Source: Ochrobactrum sp. CM-21-5 (GTDB lineage Bacteria > Pseudomonadota > Alphaproteobacteria > Rhizobiales > Rhizobiaceae). Taken from it: DNA of 64,000 bases. Within the stretch, counting starts at the first letter, position 1, and each line of letters starts with the position of its first letter. The stretch is from positions 1-64,000 of the forward strand of contig NZ_JACLZJ010000001.1 in assembly GCF_014253075.1 (NCBI RefSeq). Direction: 5' to 3'. Shown here in pieces: positions 39,542 to 49,961 of this stretch. The notes beneath the pieces are model-generated. The model searched no databases and was not told where the DNA came from. It saw nothing but the letters and a program-made list of their open reading frames with translations. The position numbers and the translations under genes were made by a program.

Positions 39542-40240
39542 ATGAAAACGCTCGTCATCTGCTCCGGCGGATTGGACTCCGTTTCGCTCGCGTATAGAAT
39601 CGCAGCGGAACATCAACTCGTCTCGCTCCTCTCTTTCGACTACGGCCAGCGCCATAAAAAGGAGCTAAACTACGCCAAAACCTGTGCGGGACAGCTCGGC
39701 GTGCCGCATCAGGTCATCAATATTCGCAGCATTGGCGCAAGCCTGACCGGTTCCGCATTGACCGACGATGTGGATGTGCCTGACGGTCATTACGCCGAAG
39801 AAACCATGAAAATCACAGTCGTACCGAACCGAAACGCCATCATGTTGGCGATTGCCTTCGGCGTGGCGGCGGCACAAAAGGCGCAAGCCGTGGCACTCGC
39901 CGTCCATGGCGGCGACCACTTCATCTATCCCGACTGCCGCCCCGAATTCATCGATGCATTCCAGACCATGCAGAACCATGCGCTGGAGGGCTATGCCGAT
40001 GTAAAACTGCTGGCCCCCTACGTAGATGCATCCAAGGCGGATATCGTCACCGACGGCGCAAGATACGCCACCCCCTTCGAGGCGACATGGTCATGCTACA
40101 AGGGCGGAGAACATCATTGCGGCCGCTGCGGCACCTGTGTCGAGCGGCGCGAAGCCTTCCACCTTGCCGGCATTCAAGACCCGACGATTTATGAAGACGC
40201 CGGCTTCTGGAGAACGGCTATCGATAAGAGGAGTGCGTGA
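39542..40240 (+). CDS. queC: 7-cyano-7-deazaguanine synthase QueC
   Basis: A 232-residue PP-loop ATPase. The N-terminal SGGLDSVSLAY (near 8) binds ATP, and SFDYGQRH follows. A zinc site with HCGRCGTC (near 198) and a preceding Cys (SCYKGGEHHCG) closes the protein. It converts 7-carboxy-7-deazaguanine to preQ0, the precursor of queuosine in tRNA. It is first in the queC-queD-queE operon; its stop TGA overlaps the queD ATG. Confidence 0.95.
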   Translation: MKTLVICSGGLDSVSLAYRIAAEHQLVSLLSFDYGQRHKKELNYAKTCAGQLGVPHQVINIRSIGASLTGSALTDDVDVPDGHYAEETMKITVVPNRNAIMLAIAFGVAAAQKAQAVALAVHGGDHFIYPDCRPEFIDAFQTMQNHALEGYADVKLLAPYVDASKADIVTDGARYATPFEATWSCYKGGEHHCGRCGTCVERREAFHLAGIQDPTIYEDAGFWRTAIDKRSA

Positions 40241-40596
40241 TGTTCCGTATCACCAAGGAATTCCACTTTTCCGCCTCGCATCAGCTAACTGCCTTGCCTG
40301 CCGACCATCAATGTGCCCGGTTGCACGGCCACAACTATATCGTCGAGGTGGAGCTTTCCTCGCCTGATCTCGATGAAAACGGCTTCGTGCGCGATTATCA
40401 CGAACTGGCCCCGTTCAAGCGCTATATCGATGATGCATTCGACCACCGACATCTGAATGACGTGCTGGGACACAGCCGCACCACGGCCGAAAATCTGGCA
40501 GAGCACTTTTTTGACTGGTGCCGCGCGCGCTGGCCGGAAATTTCCGCAGTGCGGGTGAGCGAAACGCCCAAGACATGGGCCGAGTACCGGCCATGA
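40240..40596 (+). CDS. queD: 6-carboxytetrahydropterin synthase QueD
   Basis: A 118-residue enzyme of the 6-pyruvoyltetrahydropterin synthase family. Zinc-binding histidines lie in FSASHQL and RLHGHNY, and the catalytic Cys in [21 protein letters not shown] is also typical. It makes 6-carboxy-tetrahydropterin from dihydroneopterin triphosphate, the second step to preQ0. The ATG at 40240 is six bases after AGAGGAG; a GTG one codon earlier is possible. Its stop overlaps queE by four bases. Confidence 0.93.
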   Translation: MFRITKEFHFSASHQLTALPADHQCARLHGHNYIVEVELSSPDLDENGFVRDYHELAPFKRYIDDAFDHRHLNDVLGHSRTTAENLAEHFFDWCRARWPEISAVRVSETPKTWAEYRP

Positions 40597-41324
40597 AACC
40601 CACTCCCGAAATCCGCATCAGCGAGATTTTCGGCCCCACCATTCAAGGCGAAGGCGTCCTGATCGGCGAGCCGACCGTCTTCGTGCGCACGGGCGGCTGC
40701 GACTATCGCTGCACATGGTGCGACAGCCTGCACGCTGTCGAAAGCCGCTTTCGCCGCGAATGGAAGCCGATGAGCGTCGAGGCGATCTGGCATGAAGTGA
40801 CGGCACTTTCCGGTAAAAGGCCATTAACGGTGTCACTTTCTGGCGGCAATCCGGCCATCCAGCCATTGGGCCCGTTGATCGAACGCGGCAAGGCCGAGAA
40901 CTATCGCTTTGCCCTGGAGACGCAAGGGTCGGTCGCCAGGGATTGGTTCGCGCTGCTCGACACATTGGTCCTAAGCCCCAAACCGCCATCGAGCGACATG
41001 GAAACGGACTGGAACATCCTCGCCGCATGCATGGATGCAGCAGGGCAAAAACCCCGGACCGTGCTGAAATTCGTGATCTTCGACGATGAGGACTATGCCT
41101 TTGCCCGTACGGCTTCGGCGCGTCATCCGTACCTGCCGGTCTATCTCCAGCCCGGCAATCACACGCCGCCCCCGCCAGAAGCGGATGATGCCGCAATCGA
41201 CATCGACGGCATCATGCAGCGCATGGAATGGCTGGTCGACAGGGTGATCGAGGATCAGTGGTTCGACGCGCATGTGCTGCCCCAATTGCATGTGCTGATC
41301 TGGGGCAACAGGCGCGGCGTCTGA
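40593..41324 (+). CDS. queE: 7-carboxy-7-deazaguanine synthase QueE
   Basis: A 243-residue radical SAM enzyme. The cluster motif is [12 protein letters not shown] (C-x3-C-x2-C, near 32-39), preceded by FGPTIQGEG, which is diagnostic of QueE. It performs the ring contraction from carboxytetrahydropterin to carboxydeazaguanine. The start ATG overlaps the queD stop (ATGA), so the three que genes are translationally coupled. queF, needed for the next step to preQ1, is not in this window. The gene is convergent with the cobalamin adenosyltransferase gene; the two stops abut. Confidence 0.94.
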   Translation: MKPTPEIRISEIFGPTIQGEGVLIGEPTVFVRTGGCDYRCTWCDSLHAVESRFRREWKPMSVEAIWHEVTALSGKRPLTVSLSGGNPAIQPLGPLIERGKAENYRFALETQGSVARDWFALLDTLVLSPKPPSSDMETDWNILAACMDAAGQKPRTVLKFVIFDDEDYAFARTASARHPYLPVYLQPGNHTPPPPEADDAAIDIDGIMQRMEWLVDRVIEDQWFDAHVLPQLHVLIWGNRRGV

Positions 41325-41915
41325 TCAACGGTTCTGGCCTGGAACCCAGAGCACATCCTGCGCGCCATTATCGTTGACGGCGCGTCCGGCAACGAAGAGG
41401 AAATCCGACAGGCGGTTGATATATTGCAGCGCCTCCGGCGACACCACTTCGCCGTCGATTTTCGCCAGCGCAACCATCAGCCGTTCGGCCCGCCGCGATA
41501 CGGTACGGGCGAGATGCAATGCAGCGGAGGCAGCCGAGCCACCCGGCAGTATGAAGGATCGCAAGGGACGAAGATTAGCGTTGAGCTGATCAATATCCGC
41601 CTCGATACGCGAAACCTGCGACGCGACGATGCGCAGCGGTTCATAAGCAAGCGGCTTGCCGTCATCCGGCGTCGAAAGATCAGCCCCCAGATCGAACAGG
41701 TCGTTCTGGATGCGCGCCAGCATGGCGTCGATATCCGCGTCCGGATTGTCCGACCCGGCTGTATGGATACGCGCCATGCCGATACAGGCATTGGTCTCGT
41801 CCACAGTGCCATAGGCTTCCACACGCAGGTCGGATTTCAACCGGCGCGGTCCGCTTGTAAGCCCCGTTGTACCGTCATCGCCGGTCCGTGTATAAATTTT
41901 ATTCAGCCGCACCAT
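41325..41915 (-). CDS. Corrinoid adenosyltransferase, PduO type
   Basis: A 196-residue ATP:cob(I)alamin adenosyltransferase. YTRTGDDGTTGL (near 8) is the ATP loop and VDETNACIGMAR (near 37), FILPGG (near 124) and RAERLMVALA (near 145) complete the family pattern. It makes adenosylcobalamin for enzymes such as methylmalonyl-CoA mutase. Its start lies four bases after the end of the small HIG1-like gene on the minus strand. Confidence 0.92.
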   Translation of the reverse strand: MVRLNKIYTRTGDDGTTGLTSGPRRLKSDLRVEAYGTVDETNACIGMARIHTAGSDNPDADIDAMLARIQNDLFDLGADLSTPDDGKPLAYEPLRIVASQVSRIEADIDQLNANLRPLRSFILPGGSAASAALHLARTVSRRAERLMVALAKIDGEVVSPEALQYINRLSDFLFVAGRAVNDNGAQDVLWVPGQNR

Positions 41916-41918
41916 GGT

Positions 41919-42122
41919 TTATTGTCCGCTGGTCTGGCGAGCATAATAAATCGCGCCCACGATCAACAGCACCGCGATGAATTGCAGGAACACGCGCAAT
42001 TGCATCATCTTGTTGGAAAAATTGGCGTCGCCGCCGCGCATCATATTGCGCAGGCCGATTATTAGCACGATGGCGACAGCCAGCATGGCAACCATGGCTG
42101 CGCCTTTGAACAGAAAGTCCAT
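41919..42122 (-). CDS. Twin-transmembrane small protein (HIG1-like)
   Basis: A 67-residue protein with two membrane helices (about 4-23 and 43-60) and a basic loop between them containing RNMMRGGD and SNKMMQLRVFLQ, the pattern of the HIG_1_N family of cytochrome oxidase-associated proteins. The start MDFLFKGAAM at 42122 has AGGAAATAGG upstream; a longer frame begins 14 codons earlier. It is followed four bases later by the cobalamin adenosyltransferase gene. Confidence 0.85.
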   Translation of the reverse strand: MDFLFKGAAMVAMLAVAIVLIIGLRNMMRGGDANFSNKMMQLRVFLQFIAVLLIVGAIYYARQTSGQ

Positions 42123-42164
42123 CCTATTTCCTTCCCATGACCTGCCGCCCGTTGTTACTGCCAA

Positions 42165-43007
42165 TCATGACTGTTCGGACAGCATCCGGTAGAGCCAGCG
42201 CGCAGGCATCAAGCGTCGTGCCAGAATACCGAGTTTCGCCGGTCTCGTAACCGCGTAATGCGGACGCGGGCGCGGCGCCTCCAATGCGTGAAGCAGTACA
42301 TCATAGACGGCCTCCGGTCCAAGCTTGTTCTTGGATTTTGTGCCACCAGTTTTCAACTTTTCCATCTGCCGCTGATAAAGCTCGCGATGCACAGAAGCTT
42401 CCATGTCTATGACGGCTTGCGCATGCATGGCGGCATTGTAAGTGAAACGCGAAGCAATTGGCCCCGGCTCGATCAGCGACACATCAATGCCTGAACCTTC
42501 AAGCTCCATACGTTGCGCCAGCATCAAACCTTCAATGGCAAATTTCGACGCCACGTAGGCTCCCCGCCATTTCATCGGCACCAGACCCAAAATTGACGAG
42601 CAGTGCACGATCCGCCCATGCCCCTGCGCCCGCATAACCGGGACAATACGGCGTGTCAGATCGTGCCAGCCAAAGAAATTGGCCTCGAACTGCGCGCGAA
42701 GCGCCTCCACCGGCAAATCCTCAACGGCGCCGGGTTGGGCGTAGGCGCCATTGTTGAAAAGTGCGTCGAGTTTGCCACTTGTCTGGCGCAGAACGTCTTC
42801 CACCAGAGCCTCGATGGACGCTGGCTCGGTATAATCGAGATAATGCGCGCTCAATCCTCGGGCTTGCAGTGCCGCTATGTCTTCGCTTTTGCGGGCCGTG
42901 GCGAAAACCTGCCAGCCTTGTCTGTGAAGCGCCTGTGCGCAATATGCCCCAATCCCGGATGAACATCCGGTGATGAGAATGCTGCGCCCTGCGCGTTCGA
43001 AAGCCAT
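42165..43007 (-). CDS. Short-chain dehydrogenase/reductase
   Basis: A 280-residue classical SDR. The cofactor loop is TGCSSGIG (near 14-21), NNGAY (near 87) replaces NNAG, and the catalytic Tyr and Lys are in YVASKFAIEG (near 150-154), with a Ser in HCSSILG (near 137). A dinucleotide preference cannot be read reliably. The C-terminal basic ALEAPRPRPHYAVTRPAKLG resembles the fatty/sterol-type SDRs. It lies 43 bp upstream of the HIG1-like gene on the minus strand and is divergent from the YihY gene. The substrate is unknown. Confidence 0.85.
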   Translation of the reverse strand: MAFERAGRSILITGCSSGIGAYCAQALHRQGWQVFATARKSEDIAALQARGLSAHYLDYTEPASIEALVEDVLRQTSGKLDALFNNGAYAQPGAVEDLPVEALRAQFEANFFGWHDLTRRIVPVMRAQGHGRIVHCSSILGLVPMKWRGAYVASKFAIEGLMLAQRMELEGSGIDVSLIEPGPIASRFTYNAAMHAQAVIDMEASVHRELYQRQMEKLKTGGTKSKNKLGPEAVYDVLLHALEAPRPRPHYAVTRPAKLGILARRLMPARWLYRMLSEQS

Positions 43008-43154
43008 TCCGTCTGTTCCTTACCACCACGTTTCGCGCACAGTGCTTGATTCGGTCCCCCTTTAAAACGGCACTGCCCTTGCAATCCGTGAACCGATGCT
43101 AGATTTAAGGCCTTGAAACATCGGCATCGTCAATCGAAGGGGACACATCTGCGG

Positions 43155-44021
43155 ATGCGAAAAATCAGACGTTTTCTCCGGCAGATAACCGTCGACGTAT
43201 GGGGACATTTCAGCACCGACGACGGCTGGGCCTTTGCCAGCCATATCGCCTTGTCGGGTCTGATGGCTCTATTTCCCTTTCTCATTTTCGCGACCACGCT
43301 GGCGAGCTTTCTCGGCACTAAAGAATTCGCCGACACGGCAGTCCATGTCATTTTCGACATGTGGCCGTCGAATATTGCAGCGCCCATCGCCAATGAGGTG
43401 AAGAACGTGCTGACCGTTCAGCGCAGCGGACTTTTGACCCTCAGCGTGATCGCTGCCGCCTATTTCGCCTCCAACGGCGTGGAAGCCCTGCGCGTTGCAC
43501 TCAACCGCGCCTACCGCGTCACGGACCAGCGCTCGATCATCTTCTGCCGCCTGCAAAGCCTCGGCTTCGTGCTGATCGGCACGCTAAGCCTTATGGCGAT
43601 CAGCTTTCTGCTGGTTCTGGCTCCGCTGGCCGTGCGTATTGCCGAACAATGGTTTCCCGATATAGCGCCCTTCACCGGTACCATCGCCTTCTGGCGCTAT
43701 TCGGTAGCAGTCGGCGTTCTGGTGCTGGCGCTCTTCATCGTGCACATCTGGCTACCGGCGGGACGCCGTCGCCTAAGCGACATTCTCCCCGGCATCGGAC
43801 TTACGCTTCTTGCATGGCTGGCGGCTGCAACCGCCTTTGCCAAATATCTCGAAACATTCGCCAATTATGTCACCACCTATGCGGGCCTCGCCTCGATCAT
43901 GGTGGCGATCGTCTTCCTGTACATGATCTCGGCAATCTTCATCATTGGCGCTGAAATCAACGCCGCGATCATGAATTTCCGCAAGCGCGAACAGCAACCC
44001 GATCTTATCGCCGCAAAGTAG
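43155..44021 (+). CDS. YihY/BrkB family inner-membrane protein
   Basis: A 288-residue protein with about six membrane helices and the family marks HIALSGLMALFPFLIF (near 30) and ALNRAYRV (near 118). BrkB was linked to serum resistance in Bordetella, and YihY is a conserved inner-membrane protein of uncertain role, once misassigned as RNase BN. The start MRKIRRFL at 43155 is preferred to an ATG 14 codons earlier. Its 3' end overlaps the convergent DMT transporter gene by 17 bp. Confidence 0.87.
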   Translation: MRKIRRFLRQITVDVWGHFSTDDGWAFASHIALSGLMALFPFLIFATTLASFLGTKEFADTAVHVIFDMWPSNIAAPIANEVKNVLTVQRSGLLTLSVIAAAYFASNGVEALRVALNRAYRVTDQRSIIFCRLQSLGFVLIGTLSLMAISFLLVLAPLAVRIAEQWFPDIAPFTGTIAFWRYSVAVGVLVLALFIVHIWLPAGRRRLSDILPGIGLTLLAWLAAATAFAKYLETFANYVTTYAGLASIMVAIVFLYMISAIFIIGAEINAAIMNFRKREQQPDLIAAK

Positions 44022-44862
44022 TCAGTGCCACGCCGAGCGTCGTCACCACCATGCCAGCGATCTGGATAGGCCCCAGCGTCTCGCCGAAAATAAGATAGGC
44101 CATGATCGCAGCCGTTCCCGGCACGAGATAGAACAGCGACGCTACCTTCGACATTGCGCCTTCACGAATCATCACGAGGAGCGCGAGAATCGCCCCAATG
44201 GAGATAGCCAGCGTCAGCCAGACCAGCGCGATAATGAGCTGCGGCGACCAGACCATCACCCGCGTTTCAAACGCGAATGCACAGATGGCGGTCAGCAAGG
44301 CTGCGGCGATATATTGAACTGCCGTCCCGGTTTTCAGGTCACCTGCCATGCCGAACCGCTTCTGCCAGACCGTACCGGTACTGATGGCGAGCACAGCCAC
44401 GAATGCGGCGGCAAGGTTTGCAGGATCGACCCCGCTGCCCGCGGAAAATTTCGGCCATACCACCATTGTCACGCCGATGAATCCGACGATCAGCCCGAGC
44501 CACTGACCTCTGCTTGCCCGCTCGCCAAGAAGCAGAGCCGCGATCAACGTGGTCAGCATCGGCTGCAACCCCGCAACGAGACCGGACATGCCCGCCGGAA
44601 GGCCATGATGTACAGCCCAGAACAACGCGGAAAGATAAACACCGTGAATAAGGCAACCGGCAATTGCCGCATGGATGAGCACCTGCCCTTTCGGCCAAAC
44701 GCTGCGGCTTGCCAGCGCCCAGACCGCCATGATCGCCGCCGCGATGAAAAACCGGACTGCCATGAAGGTGAACGGTTCCGCATAAGGCATGGAAAGCCCG
44801 GCCCCGATGAAACCGGTGGCCCAGAGTAGAACGAACATGATCGGGAAAAAGCGGGCGGCCAT
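44005..44862 (-). CDS. DMT superfamily (EamA) transporter
   Basis: A 285-residue protein with about ten membrane helices in two EamA repeats (for example VLLWATGFIGAGLSMPYAEP at the start and FGETLGPIQIAGMVVTTLG at the end). It probably exports an amino acid or other metabolite; the substrate is unknown. The start MAARFFPIMF at 44862 follows AGGTAATAT. Its 3' end overlaps the YihY gene on the other strand by 17 bp. Confidence 0.85.
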   Translation of the reverse strand: MAARFFPIMFVLLWATGFIGAGLSMPYAEPFTFMAVRFFIAAAIMAVWALASRSVWPKGQVLIHAAIAGCLIHGVYLSALFWAVHHGLPAGMSGLVAGLQPMLTTLIAALLLGERASRGQWLGLIVGFIGVTMVVWPKFSAGSGVDPANLAAAFVAVLAISTGTVWQKRFGMAGDLKTGTAVQYIAAALLTAICAFAFETRVMVWSPQLIIALVWLTLAISIGAILALLVMIREGAMSKVASLFYLVPGTAAIMAYLIFGETLGPIQIAGMVVTTLGVALTTLRR

Positions 44863-44978
44863 TATATTACCTTCGTGATTTTGGCCCGCCATATACCGCT
44901 TTGCGCCGAACGCCTATCGCATAAATCTGATTGCTGCGATCAATTTGCCAAATGTGCCTCTACCTCCTAAGGAAAGGA

Positions 44979-45464
44979 ATGGACACCAGAAACGACGCAA
45001 TCCGCATTCTTGTCGATGCCGACGCCTGCCCTGTGAAAGCGGAAATCTACCGCGTCGCGGAGCGGCACAGGCTCCCCGTTATTCTCGTAGCGAACAGCTT
45101 CATCGCCATTCCCCGGGATGCAGAACGGGTGGAACGCGTCATCGTCTCCGACGGACTCGACGCCGCCGACGACTGGATTGCCGAGAACGCGCATCCCGGT
45201 GCAATCGTCATCACTGCCGACATACCGCTCGCCAGCCGTTCGCTGGAAATGGGGGCATCGGTGATAGCCCCCAATGGTCGCGTTCACACACAAAGCACCA
45301 TCGGCAACACGCTTGCCACCCGCAATCTGATGGATTCGCTGCGTTCCGCTGGAGAAATTACCGGCGGCCCGGCACCGTTTTCGCCCAAGGACCGTTCGGC
45401 CTTTTTGTCCGCGCTCGATCTTGCCATCGTCCGGTTGAAGCGCGCAGGCTTTCGCTCAGGCTGA
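44979..45464 (+). CDS. YaiI/YqxD family protein (DUF188)
   Basis: A 161-residue protein of the DUF188 family. [22 protein letters not shown] at the N-terminus and VITADIPLA (near 75) with AISPNG-like [10 protein letters not shown] are family marks; the acidic residues recall PIN-like nucleases, but no activity is established. The start MDTRNDAIR at 44979 follows AAGGAAAGGA. Its end overlaps the convergent LysE-type exporter gene by nine bases. Confidence 0.88.
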   Translation: MDTRNDAIRILVDADACPVKAEIYRVAERHRLPVILVANSFIAIPRDAERVERVIVSDGLDAADDWIAENAHPGAIVITADIPLASRSLEMGASVIAPNGRVHTQSTIGNTLATRNLMDSLRSAGEITGGPAPFSPKDRSAFLSALDLAIVRLKRAGFRSG

Positions 45465-46076
45465 GCGCATCGAAGCGGTCGCAATGCCAGCGCCGATCAA
45501 CATCGTTCCGCCCGTACGATTGAAAACACGCAAGGCCCGTTCGTTGGTAAAAAAGCGCCGCGCCCGCGCCGCGGCCAGCGCATAGGCAAACGCGTTGAGG
45601 AATGCCAGCACGAGGAACGTGCTTTCAAATACCAGCATCTGGGTCAGGAAATCTCGATGCGGATTAAGGAACTGCGGTAGGAACGCCACGAAAAATGTGA
45701 TGCTTTTGGGGTTCAACGCCGTTACCAGCCAGGCATGGATCAGCATTCTGGCGGGGGAAACCTTGTCATACCGTGCCTTGGCATCCATCATGCCACCGGC
45801 CCGGAAGAGCTTGATGCCGAGCCAGACGAGATATGCCGCCCCCGCCCATTTGACGATGGTGAACACGGTGGCCGAAGCGGCCAGCAAGGCGCCCACACCC
45901 AGCATGGAAAGCGTCATGGCTGTAAAGTCGCCAAGTGCCACCCCCACAGCCATGGGAAAGGCCGTTTTCCATCCCTGTCCCAGCGCGTAGGAAACCACAA
46001 GCAAGACAGTGGGGCCCGGAATAATCAGCAGAACAATGGATGCGGCAGAAAATGCCAGCCAGACTTCAACACTCAT
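45456..46076 (-). CDS. LysE family translocator
   Basis: A 206-residue membrane protein with about six helices and the LysE/RhtB mark [17 protein letters not shown] (near 20) and [16 protein letters not shown] (near 120). The family exports amino acids such as lysine, threonine and homoserine lactone; the substrate here is unknown. The start [10 protein letters not shown] at 46076 follows GAGGACGTTATCC. Its end overlaps the DUF188 gene by nine bases, and it lies 56 bp downstream of tlpA. Confidence 0.88.
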   Translation of the reverse strand: MSVEVWLAFSAASIVLLIIPGPTVLLVVSYALGQGWKTAFPMAVGVALGDFTAMTLSMLGVGALLAASATVFTIVKWAGAAYLVWLGIKLFRAGGMMDAKARYDKVSPARMLIHAWLVTALNPKSITFFVAFLPQFLNPHRDFLTQMLVFESTFLVLAFLNAFAYALAAARARRFFTNERALRVFNRTGGTMLIGAGIATASMRSA

Positions 46077-46132
46077 GGATAACGTCCTCTCACTTGCGAA
46101 AGAGGAAGCCATCGAACGAGGGACTTGTCGAG

Positions 46133-48292
<2,160 letters not shown>

Positions 48293-48314
48293 CGGCCAAT
48301 CAATATGATGTCAT

Positions 48315-48348
48315 GTGGAATCATCCCGGCAACAGATGATTCCACTTT
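48315..48348 (+). terminator. Hairpin after argH
   Basis: A perfect 11-bp stem, GTGGAATCATC / GATGATTCCAC, with a 9-nt loop and TTTCC after it, starting 22 bp past the argH stop. It may terminate or attenuate transcription before the lipoprotein-lysA genes. Confidence 0.6.
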
Positions 48349-48403
48349 CCGGCATTATGGGTTAGACCTATTGCACAATCATATGTTTCAGGAACCAAAG
48401 CTG

Positions 48404-48586
48404 ATGACAGGCCGCTCCGCCATTTCCTCCGTTCTTCTGATCGCCGTGCTTGGCGTCGCGCTCGCCGCTTGCGGACGCAAGGGCCCGCTGGAGCCGCCAC
48501 CCTCTGCCATCGTGACTGACGAACAGGGTCACACCAAGCCGAAACCGAAGGAAGACAAGCCTTTCATCCTCGACAAGCTGTTGTAA
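48404..48586 (+). CDS. lptM: Small lipoprotein, LptM (YifL)-like
   Basis: A 60-residue lipoprotein with the lipobox LAAC (Cys at about 23) after a hydrophobic signal, then GRKGPLEPP. The CGQKGPL/CGRKGPL stretch after the lipidated cysteine is the hallmark of LptM, which helps LptD to mature; it is regularly found before lysA. The start MTGRSAISS at 48404 gives a normal signal peptide, although several ATGs precede it. lysA begins 25 bp later. Confidence 0.85.
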   Translation: MTGRSAISSVLLIAVLGVALAACGRKGPLEPPPSAIVTDEQGHTKPKPKEDKPFILDKLL

Positions 48587-48611
48587 TCCTCGCCCCGTAG
48601 GGACGTTTCCC

Positions 48612-49877
48612 GTGAATCATTTTGACTATCGTGACGGCGTGCTTCACGCTGAAAATGTTGGCCTTCCTGACATCGCCAAAGCTGTCGGAACGCCCTTTTA
48701 CGTCTATTCCCGCGCCACCATCGAGCGCCATTTCCGCGTTTTCAGCGAAGCATTCGCGGATATGGACACGCTGGTTGCCTATGCGTTGAAGGCCAATTCC
48801 AACCAAGCCGTCCTGAAAACGCTGGCAAAGCTCGGAGCAGGTGCTGACACCGTTTCGGAAGGTGAAATCCGCCGTGCGCTTGCGGCGGGTATTCCTGCGA
48901 ACAAGATCGTCTTCTCAGGCGTTGGAAAAACCTCGCGTGAAATGGACTTTGCGCTGGACGCTGGCATTTACTGCTTTAACGTCGAATCCGAGCCGGAACT
49001 GGAAATCCTGTCGGCCCGCGCCTTGGCAGCAGGCAAGGTTGCATCAGTGTCGCTGCGCATCAATCCCGATGTCGACGCCAAGACCCACGCCAAGATTTCG
49101 ACAGGTAAATCCGAAAACAAGTTTGGCATTCCGCGTATCAAGGCGCGTGAAGCCTACCGCCGCGCCGCGAGTCTTCCAGGCCTCGACGTGGTCGGGATCG
49201 ACATGCATATCGGCAGCCAGATCATCGACCTCGAACCCTTCGACAACGCCTTTGCCCTGATGGCGCAACTGGTGAAGGAATTGCAGGCCGATGGCCACAA
49301 TATCCGACATGTCGATGTCGGCGGCGGACTGGGCATCCCATACCGCGCCGACAACAATCCGCCGCCGCTGCCTGTGGCTTATGCTGAAATCGTCGCCAAG
49401 CACATCAAGCCTCTCGGGCTCAAGACCGTGTTCGAGCCGGGACGCCTCATTGTCGGCAATGCCGGACTTCTCGTGACGGAAGTGATTTTCGTGAAGGAAG
49501 GCGACATCAAGAATTTCGTCATTGTCGATGCAGCGATGAACGATCTTATCCGCCCGACACTGTACGAAGCCTTCCATGACATCAAGCCAGTCAAGCTGCC
49601 GAAGGACGACGCTCCGCGTATTCGCGCCGATTTCGTCGGCCCGGTCTGCGAGACTGGTGATTATCTCGGCCTTGACCGCGAGGTGGCGAAACCTGCTCCT
49701 GGTGATCTGATCGCGGTCGGAACGACAGGCGCTTATGGCGCGGTACTTTCGAGCACCTATAACAGCCGCCTTCTGGTGCCGGAAGTGCTTGTGGACGGCG
49801 ACCGCTACCATGTTGTCCGTCCACGCCGCACTTATGAAGAACTGCTCGCACTCGATTCCGTACCTGAATGGCTCTAA
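48612..49877 (+). CDS. lysA: Diaminopimelate decarboxylase
   Basis: A 421-residue fold-III PLP enzyme. YALKANSNQAVLKTL contains the PLP lysine (near 59), IDMHIGSQI (near 198) and VDVGGGLGI (near 235) build the barrel, and VCETGDYLG (near 345) supplies the catalytic Cys from the partner subunit. It makes lysine from meso-diaminopimelate, the end of the pathway that lysC starts. It lies in the run argH-lptM-lysA, and the start has AGGGACGTTTCCC upstream. A hairpin at 49882 follows directly. Confidence 0.96.
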   Translation: MNHFDYRDGVLHAENVGLPDIAKAVGTPFYVYSRATIERHFRVFSEAFADMDTLVAYALKANSNQAVLKTLAKLGAGADTVSEGEIRRALAAGIPANKIVFSGVGKTSREMDFALDAGIYCFNVESEPELEILSARALAAGKVASVSLRINPDVDAKTHAKISTGKSENKFGIPRIKAREAYRRAASLPGLDVVGIDMHIGSQIIDLEPFDNAFALMAQLVKELQADGHNIRHVDVGGGLGIPYRADNNPPPLPVAYAEIVAKHIKPLGLKTVFEPGRLIVGNAGLLVTEVIFVKEGDIKNFVIVDAAMNDLIRPTLYEAFHDIKPVKLPKDDAPRIRADFVGPVCETGDYLGLDREVAKPAPGDLIAVGTTGAYGAVLSSTYNSRLLVPEVLVDGDRYHVVRPRRTYEELLALDSVPEWL

Positions 49878-49881
49878 TTGT

Positions 49882-49907
49882 CATGGCAAAGCCTCGCCTT
49901 TGCCATG
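49882..49907 (+). terminator. Hairpin after lysA
   Basis: A perfect 10-bp stem CATGGCAAAG / CTTTGCCATG with a 6-nt loop, four bases past the lysA stop. There is no U-tract, so it may reduce rather than stop transcription into the TIGR02302 gene. Confidence 0.5.
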
Positions 49908-49961
49908 ATGCGTGTTATCCTGTGTTTTCAAGAAAATCGGACAGCACGTCAGAAAGCATTA

